A stretch of DNA of 64,000 nt from Bog-473 sp963743785 (GCA_963743785.1 CAVURD010000041.1:1-64000); one strand, 5' to 3'. Numbered from the stretch's first letter, positions 26,679 through 35,989 are shown. Notes: generated from the letters alone by a model not told the origin. Made by a program: numbers and translations.

Positions 26679-29384
26679 ATGCTCTTTGACGGGATCGGCC
26701 ACCAGGTTCCCGACACGGATCCGGGCGAGACGCAGGAGTGGCTCGACTCGTTCGATGCCATCGTCGACTCACGTGGTCGAGCCCGCGCCCGCTACCTCCT
26801 CATGAAGTTGCTGGAGCGGGCCCGGACCAAGCAGGTCGACTTCCCCGCCACCGTTTCCACTCCCTATGTCAACACGATCGCCGCCGAAGACGAGCCGTGG
26901 TTTCCCGGCGACGAGTACCAGGAGCGCCGGATCCGGGCCTACATCCGCTGGAACGCCGCCGCCATGGTCGTGCGGGCCAACACCCGCACCGAGGGCATCG
27001 GAGGGCACCTCTCCACCTACGCCAGCTCCGCCGCGCTCTACGAAGTCGGGTTCAACCACTTCTTCCGGGGCAAGGCGGACGGCGGGTTCGGGGACCAGGT
27101 GTTCATTCAGGGACACGCCTCGCCGGGTATCTACGCGCGAGCGTTCCTCGAGGGGCGGTTGACCGAGGCCCAACTGGACAACTTCCGTCACGAGGTGGGC
27201 GGCAACGGCCTGCCCAGTTACCCCCACCCCCGTTCGCTGCCGGAATTCTGGGAGTTCCCCACCGTTTCCATGGGCTTGGGACCGATCAACGCCATCTACC
27301 AGGCGCACATCAACCGCTACCTGAACCAGCGCCACCTGGTCGACACCAGCGCCAGCCGCGTCTGGTGCTTCGTCGGTGACGGCGAGATGGACGAGCCGGA
27401 GTCGATCGGCGCCCTCGGTGTGGCCGGTCGCGAACATCTCGACAACCTCATCTTCGTCGTCAACTGCAACCTGCAACGGCTGGACGGGCCGGTGCGCGGG
27501 AACGGGAAGATCATTCAGGAGCTCGAGGCGGTGTATCGAGGCGCCGGGTGGAACGTGATCAAGGTGATCTGGGGATCCCGATGGGATGCCCTCCTGGCCC
27601 GGGACGTCGACGGTGTCCTGCTCGACCGCATGAACACCACCGTGGACGGCGAGTACCAGAAGCTGGCCGTCGAATCCGGGGCGTATATCCGCGAGCACTT
27701 CTTCGGCCCCGATCCGCGGCTGCGCAAACTGGTCGATGACCTGAGCGACGACGAGCTGGTCTCGCTCCCCCGGGGCGGGCACGACTATCGCAAGCTCTAT
27801 GCCGCCTACAAGCTGGCCACCGAACAGCGGGGCGCTCCCACCGTGATCCTGGCCAAGACGATCAAGGGTTGGACCCTGGGGCCCGAGATCGAATCCCGTA
27901 ACGCCACGCATCAGATCAAGAAGATGACCAAGCCCCAACTGCGGGCTTTGAGGGATCGGCTGTATCTGACCGACGACATTCCAGACGCCGCCCTGGAGGG
28001 TGACCCGCCCTATGTGCGGCCCGCCGAGGGATCCGATGCCATGGAGTACCTGCGCGCCCGTGGCCGTGTGCTGGCCGGCCCGGTGCCGACGCGGGTCGTG
28101 CGCCCGAACCGTCATCTCCTGCCCGACGACAAGGTCTTCGAGGAGTTCGCCTCGGGCTCGGGCAAACAGTCGGTCTCGACCACCATGGCCTTCGCCCGAC
28201 TCCTGCGCAACCTCGTGCGCGACCCCACGATGGGCCAGCTGGTGGCTCCCATCGTGTCGGACGAAGCCCGCACGTTCGGCCTCGAGCCCATCATCGCCGA
28301 GGCGCAGATCTACGCCCCCGAGGGGCAGCACTATGTGCCGGTCGACGCCGACCTGCCGTTGCACTACGCCGAGAGCACCTCGGGCCAGGTCCTCCAAGAA
28401 GGGATCACCGAAGCCGGCGCGCTGGCCGCCTTCACCGCCCTCTCCACCGCCTACGCCACCTGGGGGCAGCCGATGCTCCCGGTGTTCCTGTTCTATTCGA
28501 TGTTCGGCTTTCAGCGGGTGGGCGACCTGACCTGGGCCCTCGGCGACATGCGGGGGCGGGGGATCCTGGCCGGATGCACGGCCGGCCGCACCACGCTGCA
28601 GGGCGAGGGCCTCCAGCACGACGACGGGCAGTCGCCGCTCCTTGCTTCGGTCAACCCCGCAGCCATGGTCTACGACGCCTCCTTCGCCTACGAGGTGGCG
28701 GTGATCATGCAGGACGCCATCACGCGCATATTGGGCCCGGAACCCGAGGACCGCTTCTGGTATCTCACTCTCTACAACGAGAACTACCCCATGCCCGCGC
28801 TGCCCGAAGGCAAGAGGGGCGAGGCGATCCGACGGGGCATCGTCGAGGGCATCTACCAATTCAGTCCGGCGCCGATGGTGAAGGGGTCGGTACGGGCCAG
28901 CGTCTGCTTCTCCGGTCCGATGTGGCGCATGGCCCAGGAAGCCCAGGAGATGTTGGCGAGCCGATGGGGCGTCGCCGTCGACACGTGGGCGGTGACGTCG
29001 TGGAACAACCTGCGCACCGATGCGTTGGATGCCGAGCGGTGGGGCCGGCTGCATGCCGGGGCGGAGGCGCAGCCGGCCATCGTGACCGAGGCGTTGGGTT
29101 CGGGACCCGAGCCCGTGGTGGCCATCACCGACTACGTGCGGTCGGTGCCGGACCAGGTGGCCCGCTTCATCGATCGCCCCTACACCTCCCTCGGCACCGA
29201 CGGGTTCGGTCGCTCGGATGCCCGGGACGCCCTGCGCAGCCACTTCGAAGTCGACACCGCACACCTCGTGGTGACCGTGCTCAGCGAATTGGCCCGCGCT
29301 GGTCAGGTCGAAGCCGCCGTGGTCAAGGAGGCCATGGGTGAGTTGGAGATCGACGGCGAGCGGGCGGCGCCCTTTCTGATCTGA
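26679..29384 (+). CDS. aceE: Pyruvate dehydrogenase E1, homodimeric type
   Basis: A 901-residue thiamin diphosphate enzyme that decarboxylates pyruvate and acetylates E2. I start it at ATG 26679 (MLFDGIGHQVPDTDPGETQEW), behind a GGAAG ribosome site; the open frame upstream is not protein-like. Features: EGIGGHLSTYASSAALYEVG, the TPP motif GDGEMDEPES then NCNLQRLDGPVRGNGKI, and the transketolase-like C-terminal half. Length matches AceE of Actinobacteria and Proteobacteria. Its E2/E3 partners are on the other strand 2 kb away. Confidence 0.96.
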   Translation: MLFDGIGHQVPDTDPGETQEWLDSFDAIVDSRGRARARYLLMKLLERARTKQVDFPATVSTPYVNTIAAEDEPWFPGDEYQERRIRAYIRWNAAAMVVRANTRTEGIGGHLSTYASSAALYEVGFNHFFRGKADGGFGDQVFIQGHASPGIYARAFLEGRLTEAQLDNFRHEVGGNGLPSYPHPRSLPEFWEFPTVSMGLGPINAIYQAHINRYLNQRHLVDTSASRVWCFVGDGEMDEPESIGALGVAGREHLDNLIFVVNCNLQRLDGPVRGNGKIIQELEAVYRGAGWNVIKVIWGSRWDALLARDVDGVLLDRMNTTVDGEYQKLAVESGAYIREHFFGPDPRLRKLVDDLSDDELVSLPRGGHDYRKLYAAYKLATEQRGAPTVILAKTIKGWTLGPEIESRNATHQIKKMTKPQLRALRDRLYLTDDIPDAALEGDPPYVRPAEGSDAMEYLRARGRVLAGPVPTRVVRPNRHLLPDDKVFEEFASGSGKQSVSTTMAFARLLRNLVRDPTMGQLVAPIVSDEARTFGLEPIIAEAQIYAPEGQHYVPVDADLPLHYAESTSGQVLQEGITEAGALAAFTALSTAYATWGQPMLPVFLFYSMFGFQRVGDLTWALGDMRGRGILAGCTAGRTTLQGEGLQHDDGQSPLLASVNPAAMVYDASFAYEVAVIMQDAITRILGPEPEDRFWYLTLYNENYPMPALPEGKRGEAIRRGIVEGIYQFSPAPMVKGSVRASVCFSGPMWRMAQEAQEMLASRWGVAVDTWAVTSWNNLRTDALDAERWGRLHAGAEAQPAIVTEALGSGPEPVVAITDYVRSVPDQVARFIDRPYTSLGTDGFGRSDARDALRSHFEVDTAHLVVTVLSELARAGQVEAAVVKEAMGELEIDGERAAPFLI

Positions 29385-29411
29385 AGTAGGCCGCTACTGA
29401 AGTCGGCCGCT
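29381..29411. repeat. 15-bp direct repeat at the aceE stop
   Basis: CTGAAGTAGGCCGCT (29381) and CTGAAGTCGGCCGCT (29397) differ at one base and lie one base apart; the first covers the aceE stop codon and the second touches the stop of the convergent DinB gene. Confidence 0.65.
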
Positions 29412-29913
29412 CACCCTTCCGAGAGCAGCACGTCGCGGGACAGCTCCATCTGGCCCAGATGTTGGAGGAGCTCCTCCAGGACGTGGAGTAGCACGCCTCC
29501 CTTCGTCTTGGCGTAGGGCAAGTCGGCGTCTTCGGGGGGCAGGACCTGCGGCGGCGCGGCCGAGGCGTCGAAGCCCGAGATGTCAGTGGCCAGTTGACTG
29601 CCGGGCGGTGGCGGCGCGCTGGGCCAGGTCGACCACCGCTCCCTGAGACCGCGAATTCCGCCTCTCGATCACGGGTGATGGCCCGTTCCGCCACCATCAA
29701 CCCGCCCCAGAACTCCAGGACGCCGAGGCAGTGGGTGAGAATGGCGTACGGCGAGTTGGCTCCGGCCAGGTCGGGCCGCCGATTGGCGGCGCCGTCGCCC
29801 AGGGCGCTGACGATGGCCACCATTTCGTCGAGCGCCAGGTCGACGTACCAGAGGTAGTCGTCTTCGGACACCGCCAGCCACGGAGCACCGGTCGGTGCCT
29901 GGGCGTCGCCCAT
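29411..29913 (-). CDS. DinB-like / mycothiol-dependent enzyme family protein, two frameshifts
   Basis: After removing two extra bases (near 29642 and 29597) the product is about 166 residues: YLWYVDLALDEMVAIVSALG, SPYAILTHCLGVLEFWGG, then AVVDLAQRAATAR, QLATDISGFDASAAPP and LLHVLEELLQHLGQMELSRD. The spacing of the histidines (THCLG, LLHVLEE, LQHLGQMELSRD) is that of the DinB/DUF664 four-helix fold, which includes mycothiol-dependent isomerases and bacillithiol transferases. The function is not known. It starts 5 bp after the Rrf2 gene and is probably co-transcribed with it. Confidence 0.75.
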
Positions 29914-29918
29914 CTCCC

Positions 29919-30371
29919 TTAGTGCGCCACCCAGGCGTCGGGGTTTTCGGTCATCTTCCGGACGTGCGCGGGGAGGGTGCCGGCGATCACGTCGGCCAGG
30001 GTCACCTTTTCGAGCACCGATCGCAGACTGGCCCGCACGGCGACCCAGACCTGTTGCAGGTTCTCGGCCGCGCCCTTGTAGTTGGTCATCTCGGGCCGGT
30101 AGCCCCGCACCTCGGCCAGCGGGCCATCGAGCGCCCGGATGACGTCGGCCAAGGAGATCTCCTTGGCTGGTCGGGCCAAGCGGTACCCCCCTTCGGCGCC
30201 CCGCTGGCTGGCCACGATCCCAGATCGTCGGAGGTCGGCCAGGATCGCCCCCAGGAAGCGTGGGGGAAGGCCTTGTTCACCGGCCAGGTACTCGGCCGTC
30301 TGCGGGGCACCGGCCGCGGCCAGGGCCAGCAGCGCTCGAATGCCGTAGTCGACCTTGGCCGGGATGTGCAT
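29919..30371 (-). CDS. Rrf2-family transcriptional regulator without cluster cysteines
   Basis: A 150-residue winged-helix regulator from ATG 30371 (MHIPAKVDYGIRALLALA). The Rrf2 pattern is clear: recognition helix AEYLAGEQGLPPRFLGAIL, wing RRSGIVASQRGAEGGYRLA and ISLADVIRALDGP. Members such as IscR, NsrR and CymR-type sensors bind a cluster through three cysteines in the loop after this point; this protein contains no cysteine at all, so it cannot hold an Fe-S cluster that way. Probably regulates itself and the DinB gene downstream. Confidence 0.88.
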   Translation of the reverse strand: MHIPAKVDYGIRALLALAAAGAPQTAEYLAGEQGLPPRFLGAILADLRRSGIVASQRGAEGGYRLARPAKEISLADVIRALDGPLAEVRGYRPEMTNYKGAAENLQQVWVAVRASLRSVLEKVTLADVIAGTLPAHVRKMTENPDAWVAH

Positions 30372-30440
30372 GGGCTGATTCTGCCCTGCCCGAGGTGGGA
30401 GGGCACGTCCGACCCTGGACGGGCGTGCCAAGATCGGAAG

Positions 30441-31034
30441 ATGGCAAAAGCGGCGATACACCTGACCGGAGACAAGGACGCTGACGCACTGCTGAGCCGT
30501 GACCCGCTGGCCCTACTCATCGGGATGGTGCTCGACCAGCAGATTCCCATGGAGCGTGCCTTCTGGGGCCCGTCGGAACTGGCCCGCCGCATGGGCGCTC
30601 CGCTCGACGCAGCGACGATCGCGTCCATGGACCCGGAGAAGTTCGCTTCGCTCTTCAAGGAGACGCCCGCGCTGCACCGCTTCCCGGGCTCAATGGCCGG
30701 GAGGGTCCAGGCCGTGTGCCGCATCGTCACCGACGAGTACGGCGGAAAGGCCGATTCGGTCTGGAAAAATCCGGCTGACGGGAAGGATCTCATCCAGCGA
30801 TTGACCGCGCTGCCCGGGTTCGGTGCACAGAAGGCGCGCATCTTCGCCGCACTGTTGGGCAAACAGCTCGGCGTGCAGCCCGAGGGCTGGCGAGCGGCCA
30901 CCAAGCCGTTCGGCGACGAGAACACCTTCTTCTCCATTGCCGATATCACCGACGCCGAGAGTTTGGGCCAGGTCCGGGCGCACAAGCAGGCCATGAAGGC
31001 CAAGGCGAAGGCCAAGGGTCCAGCCAACGCGTGA
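30441..31034 (+). CDS. HhH-GPD family base-excision-type protein
   Basis: A 197-residue protein of the HhH-GPD superfamily, in a small actinobacterial subfamily. It begins with an antiparallel hairpin (LLIGMVLDQQIPMERAFWGP) and carries the helix-hairpin-helix at LTALPGFGAQKARIFAALLG, followed by the usual KPFGD turn. A lysine-rich tail (KQAMKAKAKAKG) could bind DNA. Whether it has glycosylase activity is unknown: the catalytic Lys/Asp pair is not obvious. It overlaps thiE by 4 bp. Confidence 0.85.
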   Translation: MAKAAIHLTGDKDADALLSRDPLALLIGMVLDQQIPMERAFWGPSELARRMGAPLDAATIASMDPEKFASLFKETPALHRFPGSMAGRVQAVCRIVTDEYGGKADSVWKNPADGKDLIQRLTALPGFGAQKARIFAALLGKQLGVQPEGWRAATKPFGDENTFFSIADITDAESLGQVRAHKQAMKAKAKAKGPANA

Positions 31035-31659
31035 CGCCGCCCCGCGCCATCGCGGACTGCCACTTCTACCTCTGCACGCCGGACCGACCCGATCTCTGTG
31101 AATTCGTGTCGGCCTGTATCGCCGGAGGGGTGGACATCGTCCAGCTGCGAGAGAAGCACCTGGACGCCAAGCCGCTCCTGGTACGAGCTCGACTCGTTCG
31201 AGACCTCTGTGCCGAAGCAGGGGTGCCATTCATTCTCAATGATCGCCCCGATCTAGCCCTCGAAGTCGGCGCCGATGGCGTCCACGTGGGCCAGGATGAC
31301 GCGCCGGTACCCCTGGCCCGCCGGATTCTCGGACCCGACGTCCTCGTCGGCCTCTCGACCCATGCCGCCGATGATCTAGCAGGTGCCCACTGGGGCGAGG
31401 TGTCCTACATCTCCGCCGGACCGGTCGAGGCCACACCGACCAAGCCCGGACGTCCCGGCACTGGACTCGACTACATCCGGATGGCCTCGGAGCGCTCGAT
31501 CGTGCCGGTGTTCGTCACCGGAGGAGTCACCCCCGAGCGGGTCCCCGTATGGCCCACGCCGGGGCCCGACACTTCGTCGTGGTGCGGTATCTGACCGAGG
31601 CCGCCGATCCGTTGGCCGCAGCGCGTCTCCTGTCTCATGCGATCGACGAGGTGCTCTGA
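31031..31659 (+). CDS. thiE: Thiamine-phosphate synthase ThiE, one frameshift
   Basis: Joins HMP-PP and HET-P to give thiamine phosphate. Starts at GTG 31031, overlapping the upstream stop. The barrel motifs are VDIVQLREKHLDAK, FILNDRPDLALEVGADGVHVGQDD, GLSTH and ISAGPVEATPTKPGRPG with VFVTGGVTPE. Near 31546 one base is missing; the downstream frame then reads MAHAGARHFVVVRYLTEAAD and ends IDEVL at 31659, exactly the expected C-terminus, giving about 208 residues. Uncorrected, the protein ends wrongly at residue 187. Confidence 0.88.
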
Positions 31660-31670
31660 CCGAGAGGTGA

Positions 31671-31714
31671 CACGGCCACACGGCCACACGGCCACACGGC
31701 CACACGGCCACACG
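31671..31714. repeat. Octamer tandem array, five units of CACGGCCA
   Basis: Five perfect, head-to-tail copies at 31671-31710, followed by a partial unit, starting 11 bp after the thiE stop. The array could vary in copy number by slippage. Confidence 0.9.
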
Positions 31715-31766
31715 CCATGGTCGAGGCACCACGTGCATCGGCGCACATGGAGGTGCCGCGACGAGT

Positions 31767-31943
31767 TCACCCTGGGTGATTGAGCTCGGCTGCGTTGGGA
31801 GCGTTCAGCGCCTGGGCGAGGCAGTACCCGCCTTGCCTCGGGTGCGCCCGTGCCCACCCTTCGGCCTCCTCCATCGTCGGAAAGGGACCGACAATCGACT
31901 CGGGCGCGGTGTTCGCAGGCCCACGTAGGACGACTGCTGCCAT
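31767..31943 (-). CDS. Small conserved protein of unknown function
   Basis: A 58-residue protein from ATG 31943 (MAAVVLRGP), with the conserved-looking GPFPTMEEAEGWARAHP and GGYCLAQAL. The first half forms beta strands and then one helix, like single-domain proteins that stand next to metabolic genes in Actinobacteria. An earlier in-frame start at 32066 would add an unlikely proline-rich leader. No further clue to its role. Confidence 0.5.
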   Translation of the reverse strand: MAAVVLRGPANTAPESIVGPFPTMEEAEGWARAHPRQGGYCLAQALNAPNAAELNHPG

Positions 31944-32086
31944 GGCCTTGATCCTAACGAGATCGGCTGAGGAGGCCACCTCATTGGGCGAGGCGGGGGG
32001 GCGCACTTCATGTGAGCGGGTGCGGAACGCTACAGTGACCGGCATCCCGGGGGGGATGCGATGCACCTAGTGACTGTGGGGACAGC

Positions 32087-33388
32087 ATGCGAAACAGGTA
32101 CAGCACAGGGATGGCGGCCAAGGTCGCAATGGCCGGAGCGGCTCTCGCCGCCGCGCTGGTCTCGGTCGGCGGCGTGGCCGGGAGCGCCGGCGCCGCGACG
32201 ACCGCGCCTCAGCCGGGGGTCACCTCGAACTCCATCACGGTGGGCACCATCTCGACCCAGACCGGACCGATCTCTTCGAACTTCTCGTCGCTGATCTACG
32301 GCGAGGAGGCCTACTTCAAGTACATCAACGCCCAGGGTGGGATCAACGGACGCCAGATCAACCTGAAGTACACCCTCGACGACGGCGGGAACCCCAGCCA
32401 GTTCACCCAACTGGCCAACACCTTGATCAACCAGGACCACGTGTTCGCCGTGACCGGCGTGGCCACAGCCTTCTTCACGCCCAACATCTTCGTGGAATCG
32501 AAGACCCCGACTTACGGCTACAACGTGACCGCCAACTGGTCCCCGGCGCCCAACCTCTTCGCCGCCGGGGGCTCGGTGCAGTACCTGCCCGCCGGGGCGC
32601 CGGGGGATGCCTATGTGACCCGTGCCGTCAAGGCCAACAAGGTCGGCTTCCTGGCCTACGGGATCGCCTCGTCGGCGGCAGCGTGCCAGGCCGGCGCAGC
32701 CGGCATGCAGAAGGCCGGCATGGACATCGCCTACACCGACTACAAGGTCGCCTACCCGGGGACCACGGTGGCTTCCGACGTCCAGCGCATGAAGCAGGCC
32801 GGGGTCAACATGGTGATCTCCTGCATGGACGTGCAGGGCAACGTCACCATGGCCCGGGCCATCCAGCAGTACGGCCTCAAGACGTCGCAGCTGTGGCTCA
32901 ACGGCAATGACCAAGGGACCCTGGATCAGAACCAGAGCCTGATGCAGAACATCTACTTCTACATCGCGCACGTGCCGTTCTCGGCGCCCCAGTCCGAGTA
33001 CCCCGGGCTCAAGACCTACCTGTCCGTCATGAACAAGTACGAGCCCAAGTACGCGCTGGACGAAGTGGCCATCCAGGGCTGGGAATCGGCCGCCCTGTTC
33101 GCGGCCGGCGTCAAGGCGGCGGGCAACAACCTGACCCAGGCCAACGTCATCGCCCAGACCAACAAAATGACGGCCTTCACCGCCGGCGGCCTGACCACGC
33201 CCACCAACTGGACCACGGGGCACACCGGCAACGCCCCGCCGTACTGCGGGGCCTACATACAGGTCAAGGGCGACAAATTCGTGCCGGCGCTCAACACGGG
33301 CAAGAGCGTGTTCGTCTGTTTCGACTCCATCGACGCCAAGAAGGGGCCGGTAACGCCACTGCCGCCCGGGACCCCGAACGCCACGTAG
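32087..33388 (+). CDS. ABC transporter substrate-binding protein, branched-chain amino acid type
   Basis: A 433-residue secreted protein of periplasmic-binding-protein type I (Peripla_BP_6). Residues 1-36 are a clear signal peptide (MRNRY..., Ala-rich core, cut after GSAGA). The mature part has the family start ITVGTISTQTGPISSNF, the hinge YINAQGGINGRQINL with LKYTLDDGG, and conserved Cys residues (AACQAG, SCMDVQ, PYCGAY, VFVCFDS). No permease or ATPase genes lie nearby, so the binding protein is an orphan here. Confidence 0.85.
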   Translation: MRNRYSTGMAAKVAMAGAALAAALVSVGGVAGSAGAATTAPQPGVTSNSITVGTISTQTGPISSNFSSLIYGEEAYFKYINAQGGINGRQINLKYTLDDGGNPSQFTQLANTLINQDHVFAVTGVATAFFTPNIFVESKTPTYGYNVTANWSPAPNLFAAGGSVQYLPAGAPGDAYVTRAVKANKVGFLAYGIASSAAACQAGAAGMQKAGMDIAYTDYKVAYPGTTVASDVQRMKQAGVNMVISCMDVQGNVTMARAIQQYGLKTSQLWLNGNDQGTLDQNQSLMQNIYFYIAHVPFSAPQSEYPGLKTYLSVMNKYEPKYALDEVAIQGWESAALFAAGVKAAGNNLTQANVIAQTNKMTAFTAGGLTTPTNWTTGHTGNAPPYCGAYIQVKGDKFVPALNTGKSVFVCFDSIDAKKGPVTPLPPGTPNAT

Positions 33389-33437
33389 TCTGGGCGAACC
33401 ACCGGGGAGGTAGCGGTCTGGGCGTACCACCGGGGAG
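33388..33437. repeat. 22-bp direct repeat after the substrate-binding protein gene
   Basis: GTCTGGGCGAACCACCGGGGAG at 33388-33409 recurs with one changed base at 33416-33437. The first copy overlaps the stop codon. No stem or T-run is present. Confidence 0.6.
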
Positions 33438-33489
33438 ACCGTCGGACGTCGGCCTGGTCGCGGGCCAGCCGATCCATTCGCCTCGATGG

Positions 33490-34361
33490 CTATAGAGTCC
33501 CGCAACCGAGGGACCACCTGCTCGGTGACCTGTTGGACCCAGCCCACCGGGTCGGGACTCAGCGGCATGACCTCGACCAGATCCACACCCAGTTTGGCGT
33601 AATCCTCCATGCCGGTCAGGAAAGCATCGGCGTCGGTGAACGGATCGCCGAATCCGAGAATGGTCTTCTTGATGGTGTCGGGATCGCGGCCCTCGGCCTC
33701 GCAGTGCCGGGCCAGCACCTCGAGTTTGTGGGCCACCACTGAAGGTTCGGGAGCGAACAGGTTGCAGGCATCGGCATAGCGGGCGACGAGACGCAGGGTC
33801 TTTCGCTCACCGCTGCCGCCGACCAGGATTTTGGGGGCCGGTTGCTGGATGGGACGGGGGCGAGCAGATGGTCTCGGCCAACTGGTAGTAGCGACCGTCG
33901 AAGGGCCCGTCGTCATCGCTCCACATCTGGTGGCAGATTTGCAGTGTCTCTTCGAGCCGATCGAAGCGTTCGCTGATGTCGGGGAACGGCACCCCGAGGC
34001 CGAGGTGCTCCCGCTCGTACCAGGCCGCGCCGAGGCCGAGTTGGGCCCGGCCTCCCGAGACGATGTCGAGGGTGGTGACGATCTTGGCCAGCAGTCCCGG
34101 GTGACGGTAGGTCACCCCGGTGACCAGCAGGCTCAAGGTCATCGACTGGGTCTGCCCGGCCAGGAAGCCCAGCGCGGTGTAGCCCTCGAGCATGGGGTCC
34201 TGGGAGCTGGCCAAGGTCTCCATCTGGAACCAGTGATCCATCAGGGTGAAGACCGAGCAGCCTCCTTCCTCAGCCGCCCTGGCGGTGCCGGCCAGGGTCG
34301 GGCCCAGGGCTTCAGGTCCCCCGGGCAGCGTGAAGTTGGCAAAGTGGATTCCGAGTTCCAT
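33490..34361 (-). CDS. LLM-class (F420-dependent type) oxidoreductase, frameshifted
   Basis: Begins MELGIHFANFTLPGG at ATG 34361 and shows GYTALGFLAGQTQSMTLSLLVT, DIVSGGRAQLGLGAAWYE and the later IQQPAPKILVGGSGERKTL, all typical of F420-dependent LLM-class flavoproteins. An extra C in a run of five near 33857 shifts the frame; removing it joins SPRPIQQP. A second indel near 33494 seems to have removed the stop, because one frame over a TAG stands just after VVPRLRD. Corrected length is about 290 residues. Substrate unknown. Confidence 0.85.
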
Positions 34362-34384
34362 GGTCCGCCACCCTATGGTCCCGA

Positions 34385-34956
34385 CTAGGGCGACGGCAGC
34401 AGCGACGACGAGGGATCCAGCCGCGCCATCACCTCGGTGAGGGAACGTCCCAAGTCCGAAGGGCAATGGTGACGGTAGAGCGGTCCGGTGCCGTCGCTCA
34501 AGAGCATGCTCGCCGCCGCGGCGCCGCGGGCCGAGATCGGGAGCGGCCGGGCCAGCAGCGCCAGCATCTCCCGGATTTTGCCTTCAGTGCGGGCGATGGC
34601 CGGGCAATTGAGGCTTACCCGCGGGCTGCGCGGGGGCGGCGTTTCACCGGCACGTTCCAAGAGATTGGCCCAGTGCTGCACCAGGTCCCGCCGCCCGGTC
34701 GGCGAGACCAGGATCTGCGCCCGCGCCGCCAAGAACCGGTTCGACTCGGGCGGGCGACCCTGGGCCAGCTGAGCGTCGAGGGTCGACCCCAGCAGGCTGA
34801 CCACCATGCGGCCCATCGGCGATTGGCCCGGGCGATCAGGCCGTGGGGGTGCCGGGGATCGATGAGCAGCAGGCTCGCCGTCTCGGCGCCGCTTCGGCCG
34901 GGCATGGTGGTGGCGGTCCGGTGGACCTCGTCTGGATGCAGTTCGTGAGTGGGCAT
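34385..34956 (-). CDS. Conserved actinobacterial protein, one frameshift
   Basis: The N-terminus MPTHELHPDEVHRTATTMPG through IDPRHPHGLIA lies in one frame; near 34827 a base seems missing, after which the neighbouring frame reads SPMGRMVVSLLGSTLDAQLA, GRPPESNRFLAARAQILVS, GRRDLVQHWANLLE and LLSDGTGPLYRHHCPSDLG to the stop at 34385. About 190 residues in total. I recognise this pattern from an uncharacterised actinobacterial family; it has no signal peptide or membrane segment. Function unknown. It is divergent from the GlxA-type regulator. Confidence 0.65.
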
Positions 34957-34996
34957 CGGTCCATGGTGGGCGCTGAAGCGTAGGGACGAAAGTGGC

Positions 34997-35989
34997 ATGA
35001 TTGACGCCGTGCGCGACAAACCTGCCAACCGGTCCGACCACAAGGTGGCCATCGTCGTCTACGACGGGTTCGCGCCGTTCGATCTCGGCGTGGTCTGTGA
35101 GGTCTTCGGGGAGGACCCCAGGGTGGCTCCGGGCGACCCGTGGTACCGCCTCTTCATCTGCGGGGACACCTCGGCCCCGGTCACCGCCGACACCGGGTTC
35201 CAGATCCTGGTGCCGCACGGACTGGAGACGTTGGCCGAGGTCGACACCGTGATCGTGACGCCGACCTACCGACCCGAGGAGGTGGCGGAGTCCGTCTTCG
35301 CCGCGCTGCGCCAAGCCCATGCCCGGGGCTGCCGCATCCTCTCGTTGTGTACCGGCGCCTTCGTGTTGGCCCGGGCCGGCCTGCTCGACGGGCGCCGGGC
35401 CGCCACCCACTGGACCGAATGCGACGAGCTGGCCCGCCGCTTTCCCCTCGTGTCGGTCGACGCCGGCGTGCTCTACGTCGACGAGGGCGACATCCTCACC
35501 GGGGCCGGGAGCGCCGCCAGCATCGACCTCTTGCTCCACATCGTGCGCCAGGACTACGGCAGCGACGTGGCCACCCAGCTGGCCCGCCAACTGGTCGTGC
35601 CGCCTCAACGCGACGGGGGCCAGGCCCAGTTCATCGAGCAGCCCCTGCCCGAGCTCGATGACGCCAACCTGTTCGCCGACACGGTGACCTGGGTCCAGGA
35701 GCATCTCGACGACCCGGTGACCGTCGAGGATCTGGCGCAGCGGTCGGCCATGAGCCCCCGGACGTTCGCCCGTCGGTTCCAGGCCGCTACCGGGACCACG
35801 CCGTACCAGTGGCTGCTCGGGCAGCGCGTCCACCTGGCGCAGCGACTGCTCGAGACCAGCGACCTGTCGGTGGAGACGGTGGCCGAACGGAGCGGCTTCT
35901 GTACGGCCGGCAACCTCCGCAAACACTTCGGTCGCGTGGTCCACACCAGCCCTCAGGCCTACCGCCGCGCCTTCCAGGATCGAACTTAG
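34997..35989 (+). CDS. GlxA/FtrA-type regulator (DJ-1/PfpI plus AraC HTH)
   Basis: A 330-residue regulator. Residues 1-180 are a DJ-1/PfpI-like sensor domain with the nucleophile-elbow pattern ILSLCTGAFVLARAGLLDG and GRRAATHW; residues about 220-330 are a two-motif AraC helix-turn-helix (VTVEDLAQRSAMSPRTFARRF, and VETVAERSGFCTAGNLRKHF). Such proteins bind small ligands and activate nearby genes. I chose ATG 34997; a GTG a few codons later is possible. Its stop overlaps the convergent hydrolase by 4 bp. Confidence 0.9.
   Translation: MIDAVRDKPANRSDHKVAIVVYDGFAPFDLGVVCEVFGEDPRVAPGDPWYRLFICGDTSAPVTADTGFQILVPHGLETLAEVDTVIVTPTYRPEEVAESVFAALRQAHARGCRILSLCTGAFVLARAGLLDGRRAATHWTECDELARRFPLVSVDAGVLYVDEGDILTGAGSAASIDLLLHIVRQDYGSDVATQLARQLVVPPQRDGGQAQFIEQPLPELDDANLFADTVTWVQEHLDDPVTVEDLAQRSAMSPRTFARRFQAATGTTPYQWLLGQRVHLAQRLLETSDLSVETVAERSGFCTAGNLRKHFGRVVHTSPQAYRRAFQDRT

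Noticed and set aside
26769..29264. Reverse-strand open frame of 831 residues opposite aceE
   Set aside because: High-GC shadow; the forward strand encodes a full AceE with all motifs.
31671..31714. CRISPR-like array
   Set aside because: Eight-bp head-to-tail units with no spacers; a simple tandem repeat.
32030..33480. Long reverse-strand continuation after the LLM oxidoreductase
   Set aside because: It runs antisense to the binding-protein gene; it stays open only because the LLM stop was lost by an indel and GC-rich antisense frames lack stops.
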